A stretch of 64,000 nucleotides of DNA from Gymnorhina tibicen (GCA_013399875.1 VXAZ01000995.1:1074690-1138689); one strand, 5' to 3'; counted from the first letter of the stretch, positions 47,050-61,647 are shown. Notes: generated from the sequence alone by a model not told the origin. Made by a program: numbers and translations.

Positions 47050-49726
47050 GCAGAAAGAAATCTTTCATTGATTGCTCTTAACTATAAATGGTGTCATTTC
47101 AGAAGAAGCAGCACAGAATGTCAAATGTGTGACACTTTTTTAGGCCCACTCTTGCAAACATTTATGCACAGGGGAACATGTACACAGGTGAGACAACTTG
47201 ATGAGGTCTGCCAAGCACAGGGAGGCAGGAGCCACTCTCCCTTGGCTGGCCTAGGCAGAATCATGCAGCCAACAGACAGATTCTCTCCACTCCCTCATTT
47301 TCTCCTGTGAGCCACTTTGAAGGCACGTGAACTGGGTGCACAGATTTACTCCCTTACAAGTGCTCTCAGAAATGTTTCCTCTCCCTCCCTTTCTAAGTCA
47401 CTTCATACACTTTATTTCCTTTTAGTGAACTTTCCAATACGCCCAGCACCTGTCCCTTTAATATAGCACACAGGGTTCTTTCCCTCCATACTGTACATTA
47501 TCCTCATTAACACATATCAGTCAAAAGCACTGTTAATTAAACTGGCAAGATGATTACACACGCCTCCATGTGCCCCCTCAGAGCATCCGCTTGCCAAGAT
47601 TTTTTCCTCCCTCATCTAAAGTGGGTGGAGAAAGCCCTGAGTAAACCAGAATTTAATATGTAAAAAAAAGATCCCAGCGCATTGTTTTCTTGGACAAAAT
47701 GGCTTACACATTATCACCACTGTCCCAAATAAATAAATGCAACACTGACACCAGTCTTTAAAACTAACACATGCATATTTGATCTGTACAGGCACTGCAT
47801 ATTATGATGTTTCCTTTCAAAGCTCCTCTCCGGATAGAAGACTCAACACCCTGGCATTAAAGTCTGGACTAATGAAGACATCATAAAGAATTTATTAAAT
47901 CTGGGCAAACCCAATAGGTTAAGGGGGTTAGGGTGTTTAACTTTCCTTTTCATGTGTTTTTTTTTAGGGGTTTTTTTTTGTCTTTGTAAAAATCTGAATT
48001 ATTTCCCAGGTTTTCTATTCCCTTCCATTTGTATGGGACATTTTTGCAAGGAAATTCATTGGCTTCCAGCAAATATTTCCACAGCATTTCAAAAGTTATA
48101 ACCATTTTTGCCACATTGCCACAAAACTCTTTAGAGAGTTTGCAATTCTGTAATGTGCTTTGGATCAAGCTCTCTTCAAGAATACTATTGGAATGACAGG
48201 GCTGGAGGGTACAGTATAAATAAAGGCAGGCAGTGGTGATCCCTGAAGCAAAGATAATGTACTTTTCTAGTACACATACACAGGCCTGATATCTGCAACA
48301 TAAGCCATCCAAACATCTCCCTAGCAGAACGCAGTTCTAAGAAGCTGTAAGAAAATACTGTCTTGCAAGGAAGGAGATGAATTTGCAGAAATCCATCATT
48401 GAGACTAAAGAAATGTTTACTCCGTAGCAGAACATGATCACCCTAGCTCCTGGGAAGTGGGACTGGTATTCAGCTGACTGCTAATACCGTGTTCTCTAGT
48501 ACAAGAGGTGTCTTTGAATGATGAAAAGTGTAGTGTAGATCAACAAGAGTTTCGCAACTGATTTTTTCTCCTCCCATGTCAGAAGAGGTCAACATTTTGA
48601 AAATGACTCTGAAGTGATGAAAAATTAGGAGAAAGAGAAGCATAAGTGAGAAATCTGGGATGTGCTGAAATTATTTTGTATTGTTTTGTTCCAAACAGTC
48701 TCTTGGAAGCTGAAAGGTGATTTCACATGTAAATAAACACTGACAGCTGGGAAAGGAAAAAAAAAACAACAAGATTTCTTTTTAAGAAGGAAATTCACAA
48801 AAACTACCATGTTCAGCAAATATTTCCTAGCTTGACTATTCCACAACTTTCAGTAGAAAAATTCATTAAAATTGTTCACCTGTTATATGGGACTTTGATA
48901 CATGATTCAACAATATTAAACCTGCCTTGACAGAAAGGGAAAAAGATACTCCTTATAAAAGTTTTCAGTCTGACCATATACTGGTCAGTAAGAATTCACT
49001 TCTTTTCTTTGAACTTCAGCCACATTTAGCTGAAGAGAACAAGACTCTCTTTGTGTGACATAAAGCGGTTTTCCCATCAAAAGTCCTCACATATAAAATC
49101 CAGAGGGACAACAGCCTACATGTCATTTCAAATGCTAGCATAAATATCTGTGTATCATGATAGAAGATCAGTAACATTAAATAAGTGATTATTATTTCTA
49201 AAAGGGAAATTGTTATTAAAATTAACTTTAATATATAATGCATTATCAAAAATTAATTCTTAAATTTTTTTTAATTGAATTCTGATCACTTAATTTTGAA
49301 AATTTTTTGCTAGCACTATTTGCTAGCTATTTTCCAAGCTCTGGAATTCAGCTAAATTTCAGTAATACAGTATAGGGAAGAGAGGAGAGGAACACTATGT
49401 GCCCATAAAAACATACATGCACACTCATACACAGGTATTGAAAGGTCTCATCATACACAAAGAAGATAATCAAAAACCTCTCACCCAGATGGATTATATC
49501 TTTGCTCCAGGACAAAATTTATGGCTTCTTTTCTCTACTATTTTAAATTGAAATGCCTGACTCAAAGGCTCAGTTGTACTGGGCAAACCTTCTCAAAGTG
49601 ACCTTGGTTATTTTTGGAGTGGAGGCAGAGTTTGCCAACCATCCCTTCCAGTACTGTCCTTGAAGTCCCAGTCTTGACATTCGCAGCCTATTTGCAAGCA
49701 GCAGGTATGCACTGCAAGCACTGCTG
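47050..49726. other. Non-coding stretch with one T/G-rich tract
   Basis: A T-rich tract with G runs lies at 47919-47982. A 120-codon minus-strand frame (47950-48312) overlaps it and begins at a chance ATG. It has no domain I know. No other element recognised. Confidence 0.55.
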
Positions 49727-49781
49727 GATGAAATTCCACCCCCTTTGAAATCAACAGTAATTTTGACACTGAATTCAGTAG
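49727..49781. repeat. Old amniote repeat ('gaaattccaccccc..ttgaaatcaa' type)
   Basis: gatgaaattccaccccctttgaaatcaacagtaattttgacactgaattcagt, read in pieces, fits the dispersed repeat order 'tgaaatcctggccccattgaagtcaatggcaaaactcccattgacttcaa'. The first and last blocks are the clearest; the middle is diverged. Confidence 0.48.
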
Positions 49782-52700
49782 ACACCTATGATGGAAGGTG
49801 GCCTGATATTGCATTTTAGTTAGTGCTGTCACTTGTTACAGAAGCTGGGCTAAAATTTACCACCTGAACTTCTCTATTCTCCTGTATGATCCCTCCACAT
49901 CAGTTCTAAAATATTTGAATGCTACATTTATTGCGCTATGAACCATGTTGGATCTGTAAAATTGTCAGGGAAGCACATAGATGTCACTAGCATCAGTTTT
50001 TATGTCTTACTACCCATGATGACGATAACATTTTCCTTGGTAATTAGGGAAAGCAGTGTGCTAAAAATTTAAATTTAAAATTTTTACTTGTCATACAGGG
50101 CCACAGTCAAGATGCCAGATAGGACAACCTAAAGCTTAGGTGAACACTGATAGAATTCCCCCAGCAGATAAGAGTAGAGAGGAGCTAATGTCTTCATCAT
50201 AAATCCTCCTTAGGCTTAATGTGTATGCTGTGCAACAACCATCAGCATAAGAACAAGGTGACAGAGGACTCATACCACTGAGAGACCCAAACTCATACAA
50301 ACAAGTGTAGCTCTCTTTTCCATGACTCTTTTTTATACCCTACATGCCAGATGTCCCCACAATAATTTTTTGACTCATGCCAAAGAAACCCCTCTGATGA
50401 TCACCGGTAGGTAAAGGTTATGTTTGTAGTGATTGTGTTAGACTAGTGAGTGGTCTGGATTGTTGTCAATAAACCACTGCTTCAGAACACATAGCATGAG
50501 TAGGAAAAACAAGCTAAATTCCATAGTGGTAGTCCATAGGAAGTAATGGAAGTAACAGGTCTAGTATAAACATGGATCCCACTGAAAGTGATTTACAGTT
50601 CCCTAAAGTATGCTGCAGGAGATACAAGTCTTAGCCTGAGCAATTATCCTTCCCTCAAAATCTACTATAAATATGTTTACATGACGACAAAAGCCTCTTA
50701 GTATTTCTGAATTACAGCTGGGAAAAAAAATGGGAAAGGAAAATATAATAATCCAACCAAACAGGAATATTCCAATGACTTCCAAGGAAAGCACATTGAA
50801 AAGTAGTTTTGGAAACACGACAGAGTGATAGGAAGGGACGTTAGGCATATAGGCCATATCTACCATCTGTTAGATTTTCCAGTTTTACAGGGCTTGAAAA
50901 AGGCACTCGCCCACTTGCAGTAATGAGTGAGAAACAGTCTCTGAGGAGTACAGGCAGCATCGGGGTGAACTTCACAAGACTGTGTCTGCTTCCTTGAAAT
51001 GCTCAGAGGCTACTGCTAAGGAAACAGATCAAGTCTGGGTTGGTGGAGGAGACTTCCCACCACTCTAAGCATGAATATCATGTTACTAGTAGAAAATGAC
51101 TGTGCAAATTAGCCAACAGATGGAACTCAAGAATACCCTTTATTCTCTTTTTCTGAAACATCTAGTCCCAGGAGATGTTAAAGACGGGAGGCTAGAACTG
51201 CTGGGTCACCAATGTGATTTATTACGGCAGTCACGTTACTTCAAATGATTTGAAGACGTTAATATACACTCACTGCAACAACTGTGTTCAGGTTCTGAGT
51301 GAGCCAGCAGAAAATAATTTTTTTCTAGAAGCCTTGGGAAGCTGAATTCCTTTAGTCAAACAGTAATGGAATAGAAGTGTTATCTTTCATTTTTAAGCAT
51401 GTGATGAAGTCGTGCAATGTTGGTCACACACGCTAGACCATATTTTAGTGACAAAACCATATCACTCAAAGACAGAAAAATATATCCATGGTTTGCTTCC
51501 TCAGCTATTTCTTAGTCAGACACTGGTTGAAGAGTGCCAGACTTGGAACTGTGTGATACCTTCCTTATAATAATAGTATAGACAGGGATGGAGAAAAGCC
51601 AAAAGGTTTCTCATGGAACTGGAAACCTGCAATATAGAGTACTAATTTTCTTTGAACTTTCCATTAAGGATCAGTTGACGGTCAGTTGGCTGAATTTAAA
51701 CTATGTGAGCTGTACACTTCAAGTATTTATGATCTTTTCAGCCACAGCCAGGCACACGGTTTGAACAGTGAATGTAATTAACCATTGGAAACTGGGAGAT
51801 GGAGCAGATTTTCCATCACATGAACTTCTTCCACCAGTGTAGTCAGTGTTTCCCCTGCCTCCTACTCAGTCAAAAAATAAGGGTTTGATGCAGAATAATC
51901 CTTCCAGTGAAATTCTCTGGCTTATGTAAGCCCTTTATGGTTATTCTTGTCTTGCAACCCATGCTGTATCTTACACACTGAACTATTTGCTAGAGGGTAG
52001 ACTGAGTTTGACCATTCTGTATATGTAGAGGTACTCACACCTTTATCTCCTGTCTTCTGGAAAATTATTTGCTAGGAAGTATTAGAATTGAAAAGGGTAC
52101 TCAGTCACTCCAGAAGGAATAAATGAAAATAAAATGGTGCAAAATTCACAAAAAAAGTCTAGTTTTATAAAGCACCCCAAATTTTCATAAATCAGAGATT
52201 CAGAACAGTATCTATGTTTTGACCTCGGTGAGATTTTGTCACTGCTGTTGGTTCTTCCAGTGTATATCGTCTCTATTGAAGAGACATGGAAATTTATGCA
52301 AAACCACCAGGTGGTCCTACAGTCAGAAAAATTAGCATTTTCTTTCAGTCTTCAAGTGTTTTATTCCCTGTTCTCCCGACTGTCTCTACCATTCTTAAAA
52401 GTAACTGGCATGTGATGTCATAATTCTGAATTAATTTCTATGTCCTCTGCAACTTATATGGCTGAACCACTTTTGGTACACTGGTTAGGTACAGTCCCTC
52501 TTTACTGAACCTGCCAGCTCTCAATCTTATGCAATTATCTGTTATGAAATAGAGGCACCTACAGACATAGATTTTTTTCTTTTTCCATTGTATGCACGCA
52601 GCCATTTTTACTGTAGAGTGACTAATATCTCTGGATCATTGAAATATTTTTCAGTCAGTATATTCATAACTATAACTAAATTTGTGCATTAAATTACATT

Positions 52701-53430
52701 GGGTTGTTCCAGAAAGCAGCCTAGCAGTTTTCATGACAGACAGAAATAAAAGGCAATGAAATTATGCTGATTTTTAAACATAATTTTCCAGTAGTTTAAG
52801 AAGAATAAGTTTTTCATTTAAAAAAGCCAGCAGGATCAGCAGGCAAATAAGTTCTGTTTTAGTTGAAAATCAGTGGGAGGGAATATAAAGCCATATTTTT
52901 TTTCCTAAACAGAACTGGAGCAGCAGCAAAGCTAACAAGTTGTAATCAGCCAAGATTTTTTTTTAACATATCACAGAAAAGGTACTTTTTAAAAATCCAT
53001 AGCGCCCTGGTGCAATATAACAAAGCATACTTGCTTCAAGTATTTATTCTTGCAGTAGAAAGCACAAGAAAGAAACATCTCAGGGAAGATAGGAGAGGGG
53101 ATTGTTATATCCACATGTAATTGGGGTTATTCATTTATATTTACAAAACTGTCAATAACCATCTATCTTATGCTGCATCCCTCCCAAAATATAAATTATA
53201 AAGAAGTATCCCTCTGATGATAGGTGAATACTCACCAGCCTAATGTCAAGAAAACAAACAAAAGATCCTTCCAGCTCTCAGCTCAGCCTTTCTCAGTAGA
53301 GTGGAAATAGTGAAGTGGGTTTTTCAGCTTGATGCAAAGGTTAAAAAATCAGATCAATGGTAAACCAACTGTAAGAGAGAGCTCTGGAGAAATCATTACT
53401 AAAGATTGTCCTGCTAACCTCCCTTTCCAC
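49782..53430. other. Non-coding stretch, no gene seen
   Basis: Frames are at most 87 codons. A near-perfect AT palindrome of alternating 'aaattt' blocks lies at about 50064-50088. No element or RNA gene recognised. Confidence 0.6.
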
Positions 53431-53469
53431 AAATGTCTCCATTGACTTTACTGGGCTTTGGAGCACACC
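53431..53469 (-). repeat. Old amniote repeat fragment ('ctccattgactttactgggc' type)
   Basis: tctccattgactttactggg followed by 'ctttggagcacacc' matches the edge 'ccattgacttcaatgggctttggatcaggcc' of the family at 44746, in reverse. Short but distinctive. Confidence 0.5.
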
Positions 53470-56400
53470 CAGAGTGATTCGTTGCCCACTGCTCTGTCAG
53501 TTGAAGAGAGAAAATCTCTCAAATAGGCAAATCCTAGGCCACTAGGGCTCTAGGGACTAATGCCAATAAAGCGCACCAGCCAGAAATTTGCTGCCTGCCA
53601 GGACACATCCACTGAAAAGACATGTTTAAGCAGATACCAAAATTCTGCACTGAACTTTTGCTTCCATTTCCAAATGGTCTCTAAGGCTATATAACTTTCT
53701 CTTTTACAGGAATTAAGAGCTACGGTAGCTGGTACAAGCATCAGAAACTGAAAGGGAGGTTGGCTCAGAGTAAAGGTTCAGGCATTGCTGTTTGCTAGGC
53801 TGTACTGCCTTCTTAAAGAACAACACTCAGATATGCTGATGGAAAGGTGAACAACCCTGCCATGACACAAATTAAAACCTCTTTTTGAAATATTTCTTGC
53901 CCCTATGTATCATGAAGATTTTAAAAGATATATATATATGAGAATTGAATATGATCACAAAAAATGGCCAGATATTTCTCTAAATACATATCAAACTGCA
54001 ACAAATTATAGGCTGAAGACACTTCCCATGAGCTCTAGGAAGGGGCAAAGGAATAAAATTGAGACTTATTTGATAGTTTAGCAGTAAAATTAAAGGGCTA
54101 AAAATCTTACATATTTTTAGGATGTTAAGTTACAAGGTTATGAACAGGTTTTTGAGGTTCTTGAAAAATTCATTGAAAAACTTATTCATGTGATTTATCT
54201 TTGGATTTTACTACACACTTCTTAGAGTACTCTCCACGATACAAAAAGTGGAGGATTCCTGAAAGATGCTTAAATTATATGCAGCAGTATTTCATCCATG
54301 GTACCAACACAGTAAATGGCTGACACATCACCCTTCATTCCACCATCAGCACCATCACGCCTTCACTGGACATGTTCTGATCAAGACCAAAATTTTACTG
54401 TCTCTGACAAATTTTTATTGAAAAACTGTTCCATTTGCTCATAAAACCAGCACATGACAAAACAGAGGATCTCTCTGACTCAGATTAAGTATTTCTGCTC
54501 AAGTCTGTTTTAAATTTAAATTGGTGTCAAACAATGTGACTATTTTTCCCAAATTTGTCTCTAGCAGAAAATTACCTGACTTTCTGGAACACCACTGATA
54601 AATTTTAGAATATAATTTCTTTCAAAAGAAAGGCAAGATTATCAAAAATTTCTATTGTTATGTTATAGTCACAAAGAGGTCAAGAAAAAGACAGATGACC
54701 TCCAGATTTGATATTTAATTGACTGCAGCTGTTCTATAGTCTGGGGAATAATAGGCATGTAAAAGAGCATTAAACTATGGGCACTCTGATTCCCTCACCC
54801 TGACAATAACATTTCACATCATTAAGGTGGAAGAACGACCTGCATGACTGACCAAACCAAGCCTCAGGTCACTTCAATAATTAAAAAGATAGGTAAGATC
54901 AATAAGAGCAAACGGTAGCACTTTACAGCACAGTGACTGGTTACACGTAGTATAACTGGCAGTAACAACCTCATATTTATTAAGGCTGGGTAAAATTAGA
55001 AAGAGGAAGAGAAAAAACAGTCAAGTGCTATTGTACACATTTGTTTTCTGGCCATCAATATTTAGCTTGTTATGGAATTTCAGTGACTCATTGATTGAAT
55101 GTGGAGATGTGTAATCAGCACACAGATTTTATTTAAGCATTGATCTTTCAGTCAAAAGCCCCATAGCAACTCCACTCAAGAATTTCTGACTTGTCAAGGC
55201 CAGGCACTACAGCTAATATAGACTGTGCTTCATTCTACACATATGTAGATGATCAAGCAGACATCAAGACACCTCTTCAGGCAAAATGGGGTTCAGTATG
55301 CATGCCTCTGAATTTTTTTTTTTTTGAGGGGGGAATAACATTTTTATACCAAAAAATTTTCAGTATTAAAAATTTCACTATTAAAACCCTGTCCCTCTAC
55401 TTGTTGTGAACAGTCTTCTTTCCACCTGAAGTATCATGAAGTTACAAGATCACTTGTGCAGTATTGTACTGATACAAGACTTAACAGAAATCAACTGATT
55501 CTTCGTGATTATGCAAAAACGCAGACAGCCTAATAGGATGGAGGAAATCTCTCATTGCATACTTGGGCTTAAAAATAAATCCAAATCTAAAATCTCTCTT
55601 CGAATATTTCTTAATCTTAAAATTAGGTTTCTTAAAAATAAAAACCAGAAGGACTATTTTGACAATATTTAGAATGTACATGCATTAAAAAAGCAAACGC
55701 TAATTTTACATACCCCACAGTCGGCTCTGCTAGGCTTACATCCACTGGCTATGTGTATCATTACATCTACGTCAGCTGGCATAGATTCCAATACTGTGAC
55801 TACACTGATTTTTACCAGTTGAATCTCTTCTTCCATGTTTGTAGAAGGCAGTTTAGTGGGCAGTGCTAGGAAACTGGAGTCAGTGGGAGACACAACAACC
55901 TACTTGTCCTGGGGGAAGATTTCTACCTTTTACCCTGCTTTCAGAGACTGTGTTTAACCTGTTGGAGTTGTCATGACAATAACCTTTTGCCATCAATTTA
56001 AACTGGGTTTTAAGTTGCTTGTTGTTCAGCAAAAACATCATTGTAGACGTGTAAATGATACCCCTCAAACTTTAGCCTTTGTTGGCTGACAGACCTCTTG
56101 AAACGCAGTACACAGCAAAACTGTATCAAGATTAGAGAGCATAACTGGTGATAACTTTCAGTGTTATTATCTTAATAAACTTTCTGTACTTGATTAGCCT
56201 GGGTAAAGAAGATATAGATCAGCCATGATAGCTGCAAAACTACAGATAAGCTGGTCATCCTTTCAAGATAAAAATGCCCATCTGTTCTGAGATTGTAATC
56301 AAGGACCCTCTGCTGATATTTAGTCTATTCCTACATGGCCTCTAGCTAATTAAATACTAAGATGAAATCCATTGTTAATGCTTTTTCTTTTCATTTAACT

Positions 56401-57480
56401 CACTTCGTTGTACCCACTCTGTGCTTTTTTAAAGATCACAGCATACTAAAATCCTTATGGAAGGTTTTAAAAGCCACATATACCTAGTGGTCTCATACAG
56501 TTGAAGGGTTCAGGAGCAGCAGGATTTATAACTTACTGCTCTTTGGTGAGAAGAAGAAATGTACAGCAAGAAATTTTCTATAACAAATCCAAATTCACAT
56601 AATACCATATTTCAGGGGCATGTAGCTAATGTACAAATTTCCATCTGTTTTGTTTGGGTTTGGGTTTTTTTTTCCCCCAGTACTGGTTTTAATATTCCTA
56701 CTCTGGGTTCCTTTCTGGTTGACTTTGTGGGGTTTTGTTTTAGAACTTTAGGGGTTGTGGGGTTTGGTTTCCTCATCTGCAAAGTTGAAAAAGACATTAG
56801 CAACATGTTATTCATCCAGGAGTGTGAATGAATAAAATTTGGGACTGAAAAGGATTAGGTGTGGAGGCAATTCTCAGCCAGCATTCTCTACCTTGCAGAG
56901 ATATATTTTAATGGATTATGGAAAAGCAGCAACCTTTCCTCATTAAGTTGTCTGGTAGTACTGCTATAGTATTGCTTCTCCTCAGTTTTTTCATCACAGA
57001 GTTACTTCTGACAGTGTCTGGATATATAATTTTTTCTCTGTTAATTTTTTTGTATTCAATCAGTCTTCTTGATTATCTGAAGTGAGTTCTCAATTTGCAG
57101 CACACAAAACTGTTAGCAGCTTATATGCCTTATCTGACCAACTAGAATCTGTTGTACTTCGAACTCAGATATTTTGTAAGGTATATCTTTTTTTATATCA
57201 ACTGTTATGAAAGTATTTTCTTGCTGTCTCTATTCAATGCTCTATGTTGACCATTTATTGATTCATTAATAGACTTCCCACAGCCTACTTTTTGACCTTA
57301 AAACATTTGGTCCACAAATCTTTTCCAAGTTCCAATAAACACATTAAACCCTCATTTTCCACAGGAGGAAACCTGCATCAAATGTTGTATTTTGTGTATT
57401 ACTTAGGCTGTTTACTTGCGTTACCACTACTACCTCTGCTATGAATATAGCTCTCTTCCACTGGAATTTAGCTATTCTGC
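53470..57480. other. Non-coding stretch, G/T tracts near 56.7 kb
   Basis: T/G-rich patches at about 56648-56678 and 56722-56770 carry G runs, but with long loops, so quadruplex formation is less likely than at 46021. Frames are at most 90 codons. No element recognised. Confidence 0.6.
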
Positions 57481-60400
57481 ATGGTGCTCTACCTCCATTT
57501 TCTGAGATACAAGCTGACTTTGTTGTGTGGTGATTTCAACAAAGCTGTTCTGAGTGATCGACGGCCCATGGCATTGCAATGTCCTCCCACCTCCAACTTC
57601 TCTGTGTTGACCAAGAATAGCCTACTTTCAAGATCTATTCCACTAATTTATTTCCTCAAAATTGCACTAGGAACTTCTGTGTTTGGTGCACTAGATTTAT
57701 TCCAGCCACTAATGTCATCACAAACAAGTTTCATATCCATTTTAGCACCCCTCATTACAGTTGTCTATCAGGTCACACTTTCAAACAGCTGTCTGTAGCA
57801 TGTATTACAACTTAACTTCTAGCTGTGCTTTTCTACACTACTTCTCTGTCTCTCTTTTTCAGTTTCTGTGGCCCTTCTTTATCTCAGCCCCCGCTATGCC
57901 AGGTGTCCTCTCCACATTAGTTCCAGACCTTCTAGGCATACATGTTTCTGTGTCCCCATCTTCCTTTGGGGAGGAGGTAAAAGAAAAAAAAGAAAATGAA
58001 AAAGAAAAAAAAGCAATTTCCATGCAAGCCTTTGTACACTATTTTATCTTAGCCCTACAGGCAAGCAGACTACTAACATAGCTTTAGGAGCTTCTTGTAC
58101 GCACCTTCTCTCCAGAACTTCTCCCGCTTCCACAGTGGTGAACCCACGTCTAAGATAAGCATGCTTCCTTTGTTCCTAACCTGATTTCTCCCACTGCATT
58201 TTTTTCTTTCATGCCTCTTTTCTTCTTGTACCAATTTTCCTTGTAATTTTAATCCACTGTCTCAAACCCACCAACAAATTTCGCACACTTCAGATTAATT
58301 CATTAGCATCCATGCAATCATGCTAACATAAATTCATCTTAAAACATCAGAACTTTCTATATTATAGAAATCTTAACAATTTCTGAGTTCTAATGCAACG
58401 CTTTTTATGACATTATTCATGAGATTTATCTTGGCAGAATAAAAAGAACAAGGCAATGACCACATATCCTTCTAAGGACTTTGGTTTTATAAGTGTCAAG
58501 AAATATACGGGAAATCCAGGCAAAATATAGCATTATTTCAAGTACCAAGTTTTCTATCAGATGTGTCCAGTTGCCACTGAGCAGCTTAGTTTATTTCAAG
58601 CAATGGGTGTTAGGTCATATTAGAGCACTAAAGACAAATGGGATCTGCTATTTCTATTCCTCTGTATATTCAGTCACTCCCATTGCTATTTTCAAATCAG
58701 TGTAGAAATGTCCCTCGAAAGACTTTTTTCCTGCAAGGATCAAAAGCCATCCCTTCTTTCCTAAGCACACTTGCATACAGCTCTTTTCCACTGCCTGACA
58801 AAAGCCATCGCTGGCACCAGTGCCAAGCATTTGTGAATAATTCTGCCTGCAGATATCCAACGTACAAATTTATACTTCTGCTTTTTATAAACACTGCTTC
58901 AGCTACACCATCTGAGCATAAGAAATTAGTTCAATATAACAGTAGGTGTTGTTCAGTTGGACATAGATCCACAAAATCTTTTAAAGTTTAGATTTAACTT
59001 CAGCTCTACTTTTCTAATGATTTTTGTTAAGGAGGGAGGTGGAAGGGGGGAAAATGGAGTGGAAACAAATTTTTCTCACCCTACAATTAGGATCCACAGG
59101 AAAAAATAGGCTGTCCTATGTAACTTAATATTTGCTTCCCACAAATAAATTCAAATGCACTGGAAAGATGAAGATGACACACCACTTTCATTCATCTTAA
59201 GATGTCAAGTCAGCCAACTCCATTCCTGTTAATGAAACTTTTATCTCATCAACAGCCTTTCTGTCATTTCTTGAATGTCTTACTCTGATTTAGTTTCCAA
59301 TGCAGATTCTTGTTGGGTGTTATTTGTTTGTTTGTGGGTTTTTTTATTTGCAAAGCTACAAACCTACCTTCAGCGTGAGGGTAGCTTATAGAGAATGCCT
59401 TCTGGCATTCTCCTTAACTACCTTTTATGTGTAAAGTCATTCTGAGTTCTTTAAAGCACAGAGAGGAAGCAGGACTCCAGAAAAGAAGTGTCTGTGCTGG
59501 TATTGTGGTTTCTCTCACATGTCTTTAATTCTGCAGTTCTAGAGTTCAGTATGACCTGTTTGCCAGGCTTCTCTGAAACTGGTGAGAAAGAGGAGCAATT
59601 TGTCCTACTGTAAGGTGGTATGTGCAGAGATTGGATAAAAAAAAAAAGCAATTTGGAGCTTACACAGGCTCATCACTGACATGGGAGAGAGACCAGAAGA
59701 TATCTAACTTTTCACTGCTAAAGTAATTAATTTTTATCCTTTTAAATTTCAGTTTTATAACTCACCTTACACAGACATGTCTCTTCTAGAACTTACTGTA
59801 ACAACACATTTGTCCTGAAACCTCATTCTGTCTATCCACACACAGTTTCCTAGAAGTTTTTTCTGCAAATAGATTCTAATTAGAAATAATAGGGAAAAAA
59901 CCAAACAATCTGGCTGCTATCAGCAGCATCTCTCTCAAAAGCCATTTACATATATGAATTAACAGTGCAAATATTTCTTTCAAGACTTGAACACTTACAC
60001 ATTATTATTATTCTTGTTGAAAGGCAGTGCTGCAGGTTAATGTTTTCCATAACCACAGGTAAGTTTTCATTGATGTGGTGCTTTGTTGTTCTGCCCAGTA
60101 ATGGGCTGAGCAAGGGGTACTGCCAAACCATGCCAGTCCCTGGAGAGGTCAGTGAGTTTCCAAGAAGGAAGCAGGAACAGATCACCTAAATGGCCTGATG
60201 CTATGAAGGTCCATCTCCTGTCTGGGCCCTGTGGGCTCTGCTGAGCCTCTGATGACATTCCTGTCTACTGCACACAGGACAGGATCACATGCAGGATATG
60301 AAAAGTGAAGGTACCTGAGCACTTGAAGATTTGCAATGCGGCTGTTTTTCAGTTTTAGAAAAGAAAAAGTAAGAGTGCAATCTTGGTTAATGAGAATAAA

Positions 60401-61261
60401 AATCCAGTAATGTCAGATTGGGAGTTATGAGGCTCAGAGACAACTGGAGAGAACAAAAGTGAATTAGGTGTCAGGCCTTGTATTACCGGGAGAGAGCAGG
60501 CAGAGGGATGTGGCAACTGATGAGTCTAAGCCAAAAGGGTGTTTTTTGGATAACAGAATGCAGAAGTTAATCAAAGATTTTTCATATCAGAGTAGCCTTC
60601 AGCCCTGCCTAGTCTTTTGTGCTACAGCTGTCAGTGCCCAACTTTAAGATGATTAAGTTCTTTTAAATTATAAATTTAGTCACTGTGCATTTTTTCTTTT
60701 TATTTTTTTTTGCTGGTGACAAAAGGTAAAATTCTTCCCTGACCATTACTGGTGTACTATAATCAGCTTATGTCCTGAAATGTATGATTTGATTATCCTT
60801 ATTATCTTGGCTTTCACAGCTATAAAAATGTTATTAGTGATCATAAAAGTATCTGCCCCTTTTTACTCAAGTCAAATCATTTTACTAGGTTACCTCCTGT
60901 GGCAGTGTACTCAGCAGGTCAAATATATATTGCATATTTGAGCTTGTACAGAACTTTATGGTCCACAAATGAGGTTTGAAATTTCACAAATCTCATGAGA
61001 GCAATGCTTACCAGTGATTTTGATAAGTAATTCCTGCTCACTTGAGGATGACAAGGGTAGTGCAAGAATGCTTCGTGATGCTATATTTAGTTCTCTGTGA
61101 GTTTTAGGTGAATCCTTGAGATTCTGAGGCACTATATTTATTTAAGCTATTGGAGAGTAAGACCAAAAAACTGAGTTATCCTAAAGGAACTTGATATTGC
61201 TCTTCATTTTCCAAGCCTGTATCTATAAAGGCATATCATGCTTGTAGGCAAACATCACTTC
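57481..61261. other. Non-coding stretch, pyrimidine-rich at the left end
   Basis: From 57480 to 58300 the plus strand is rich in C and T and has two overlapping frames of 105 and 106 codons with no domain. An A-rich low-complexity patch lies at 57979-58013. The rest up to the LTR at 61262 shows no recognisable gene, RNA or element. Confidence 0.55.
57979..58013. repeat. A-rich low-complexity tract
   Basis: Runs of three to eight A separated by single G or TG. It gives a Lys/Glu-rich stretch when translated, a by-product. Confidence 0.9.
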
Positions 61262-61344
61262 TGATGCCCCATGGGGGTGAGCTTGTTGCCAGTTTTAGGA
61301 GCTCCCTAAACACAGACAGAACCTAGCTTAGAAAGGAAAAATCA

Positions 61345-61350
61345 TTTATT
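61345..61350 (-). terminator. LTR polyadenylation signal
   Basis: AATAAA on the minus strand, about 65 bp downstream of the TATA-like box in the same LTR. The spacing fits a compact R region. Confidence 0.6.
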
Positions 61351-61412
61351 CTGCGCAGAGTGCAAGGTGGAGGTTCCACAAATCAAGAACACCATGGTGT
61401 AAAAAGTTACAT

Positions 61413-61420
61413 CTTTTATG
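61413..61420 (-). promoter_or_regulatory. LTR TATA-like box
   Basis: cataaaag on the minus strand. Transcription would run leftward, away from the CpG island at 61870. Confidence 0.55.
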
Positions 61421-61530
61421 CAGTAAGCATTTTGACATGAACCCTCCTATCTAATACATATTATCCACCTACCTAATGCAGATACATTTGTGTGACACAA
61501 AGTTCTTTCATTTATTAAGCAACTTCTATT

Positions 61531-61647
61531 GTAGAAGTTATCTGATGACATTAGCTATGTTTACAAAAGGTGAGAAAATTACATCAATTGCTTTTGTAGA
61601 AGTTATCTGACGACATCAGTTACGTTCACAAAAGATGAGAAGATTCA
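61531..61647. repeat. Tandem repeat, 65-bp period, two copies (U3 enhancer-like)
   Basis: The copies start gtagaagttatctgatgaca at 61531 and gtagaagttatctgacgaca at 61596, and continue with 'ttagctatgtttacaaaaggtgagaa' against 'tcagttacgttcacaaaagatgagaa'. Identity is about 85 percent by eye over 50 bp. The second copy is cut at about 61647. Its place in the U3-like part matches the enhancer repeats of many retroviral LTRs. Confidence 0.88.

Noticed and set aside
47950..48312. 120-codon minus-strand frame with several Cys
   Set aside because: No domain or Cys spacing of a known family, and its end overlaps a T/G-rich low-complexity tract.
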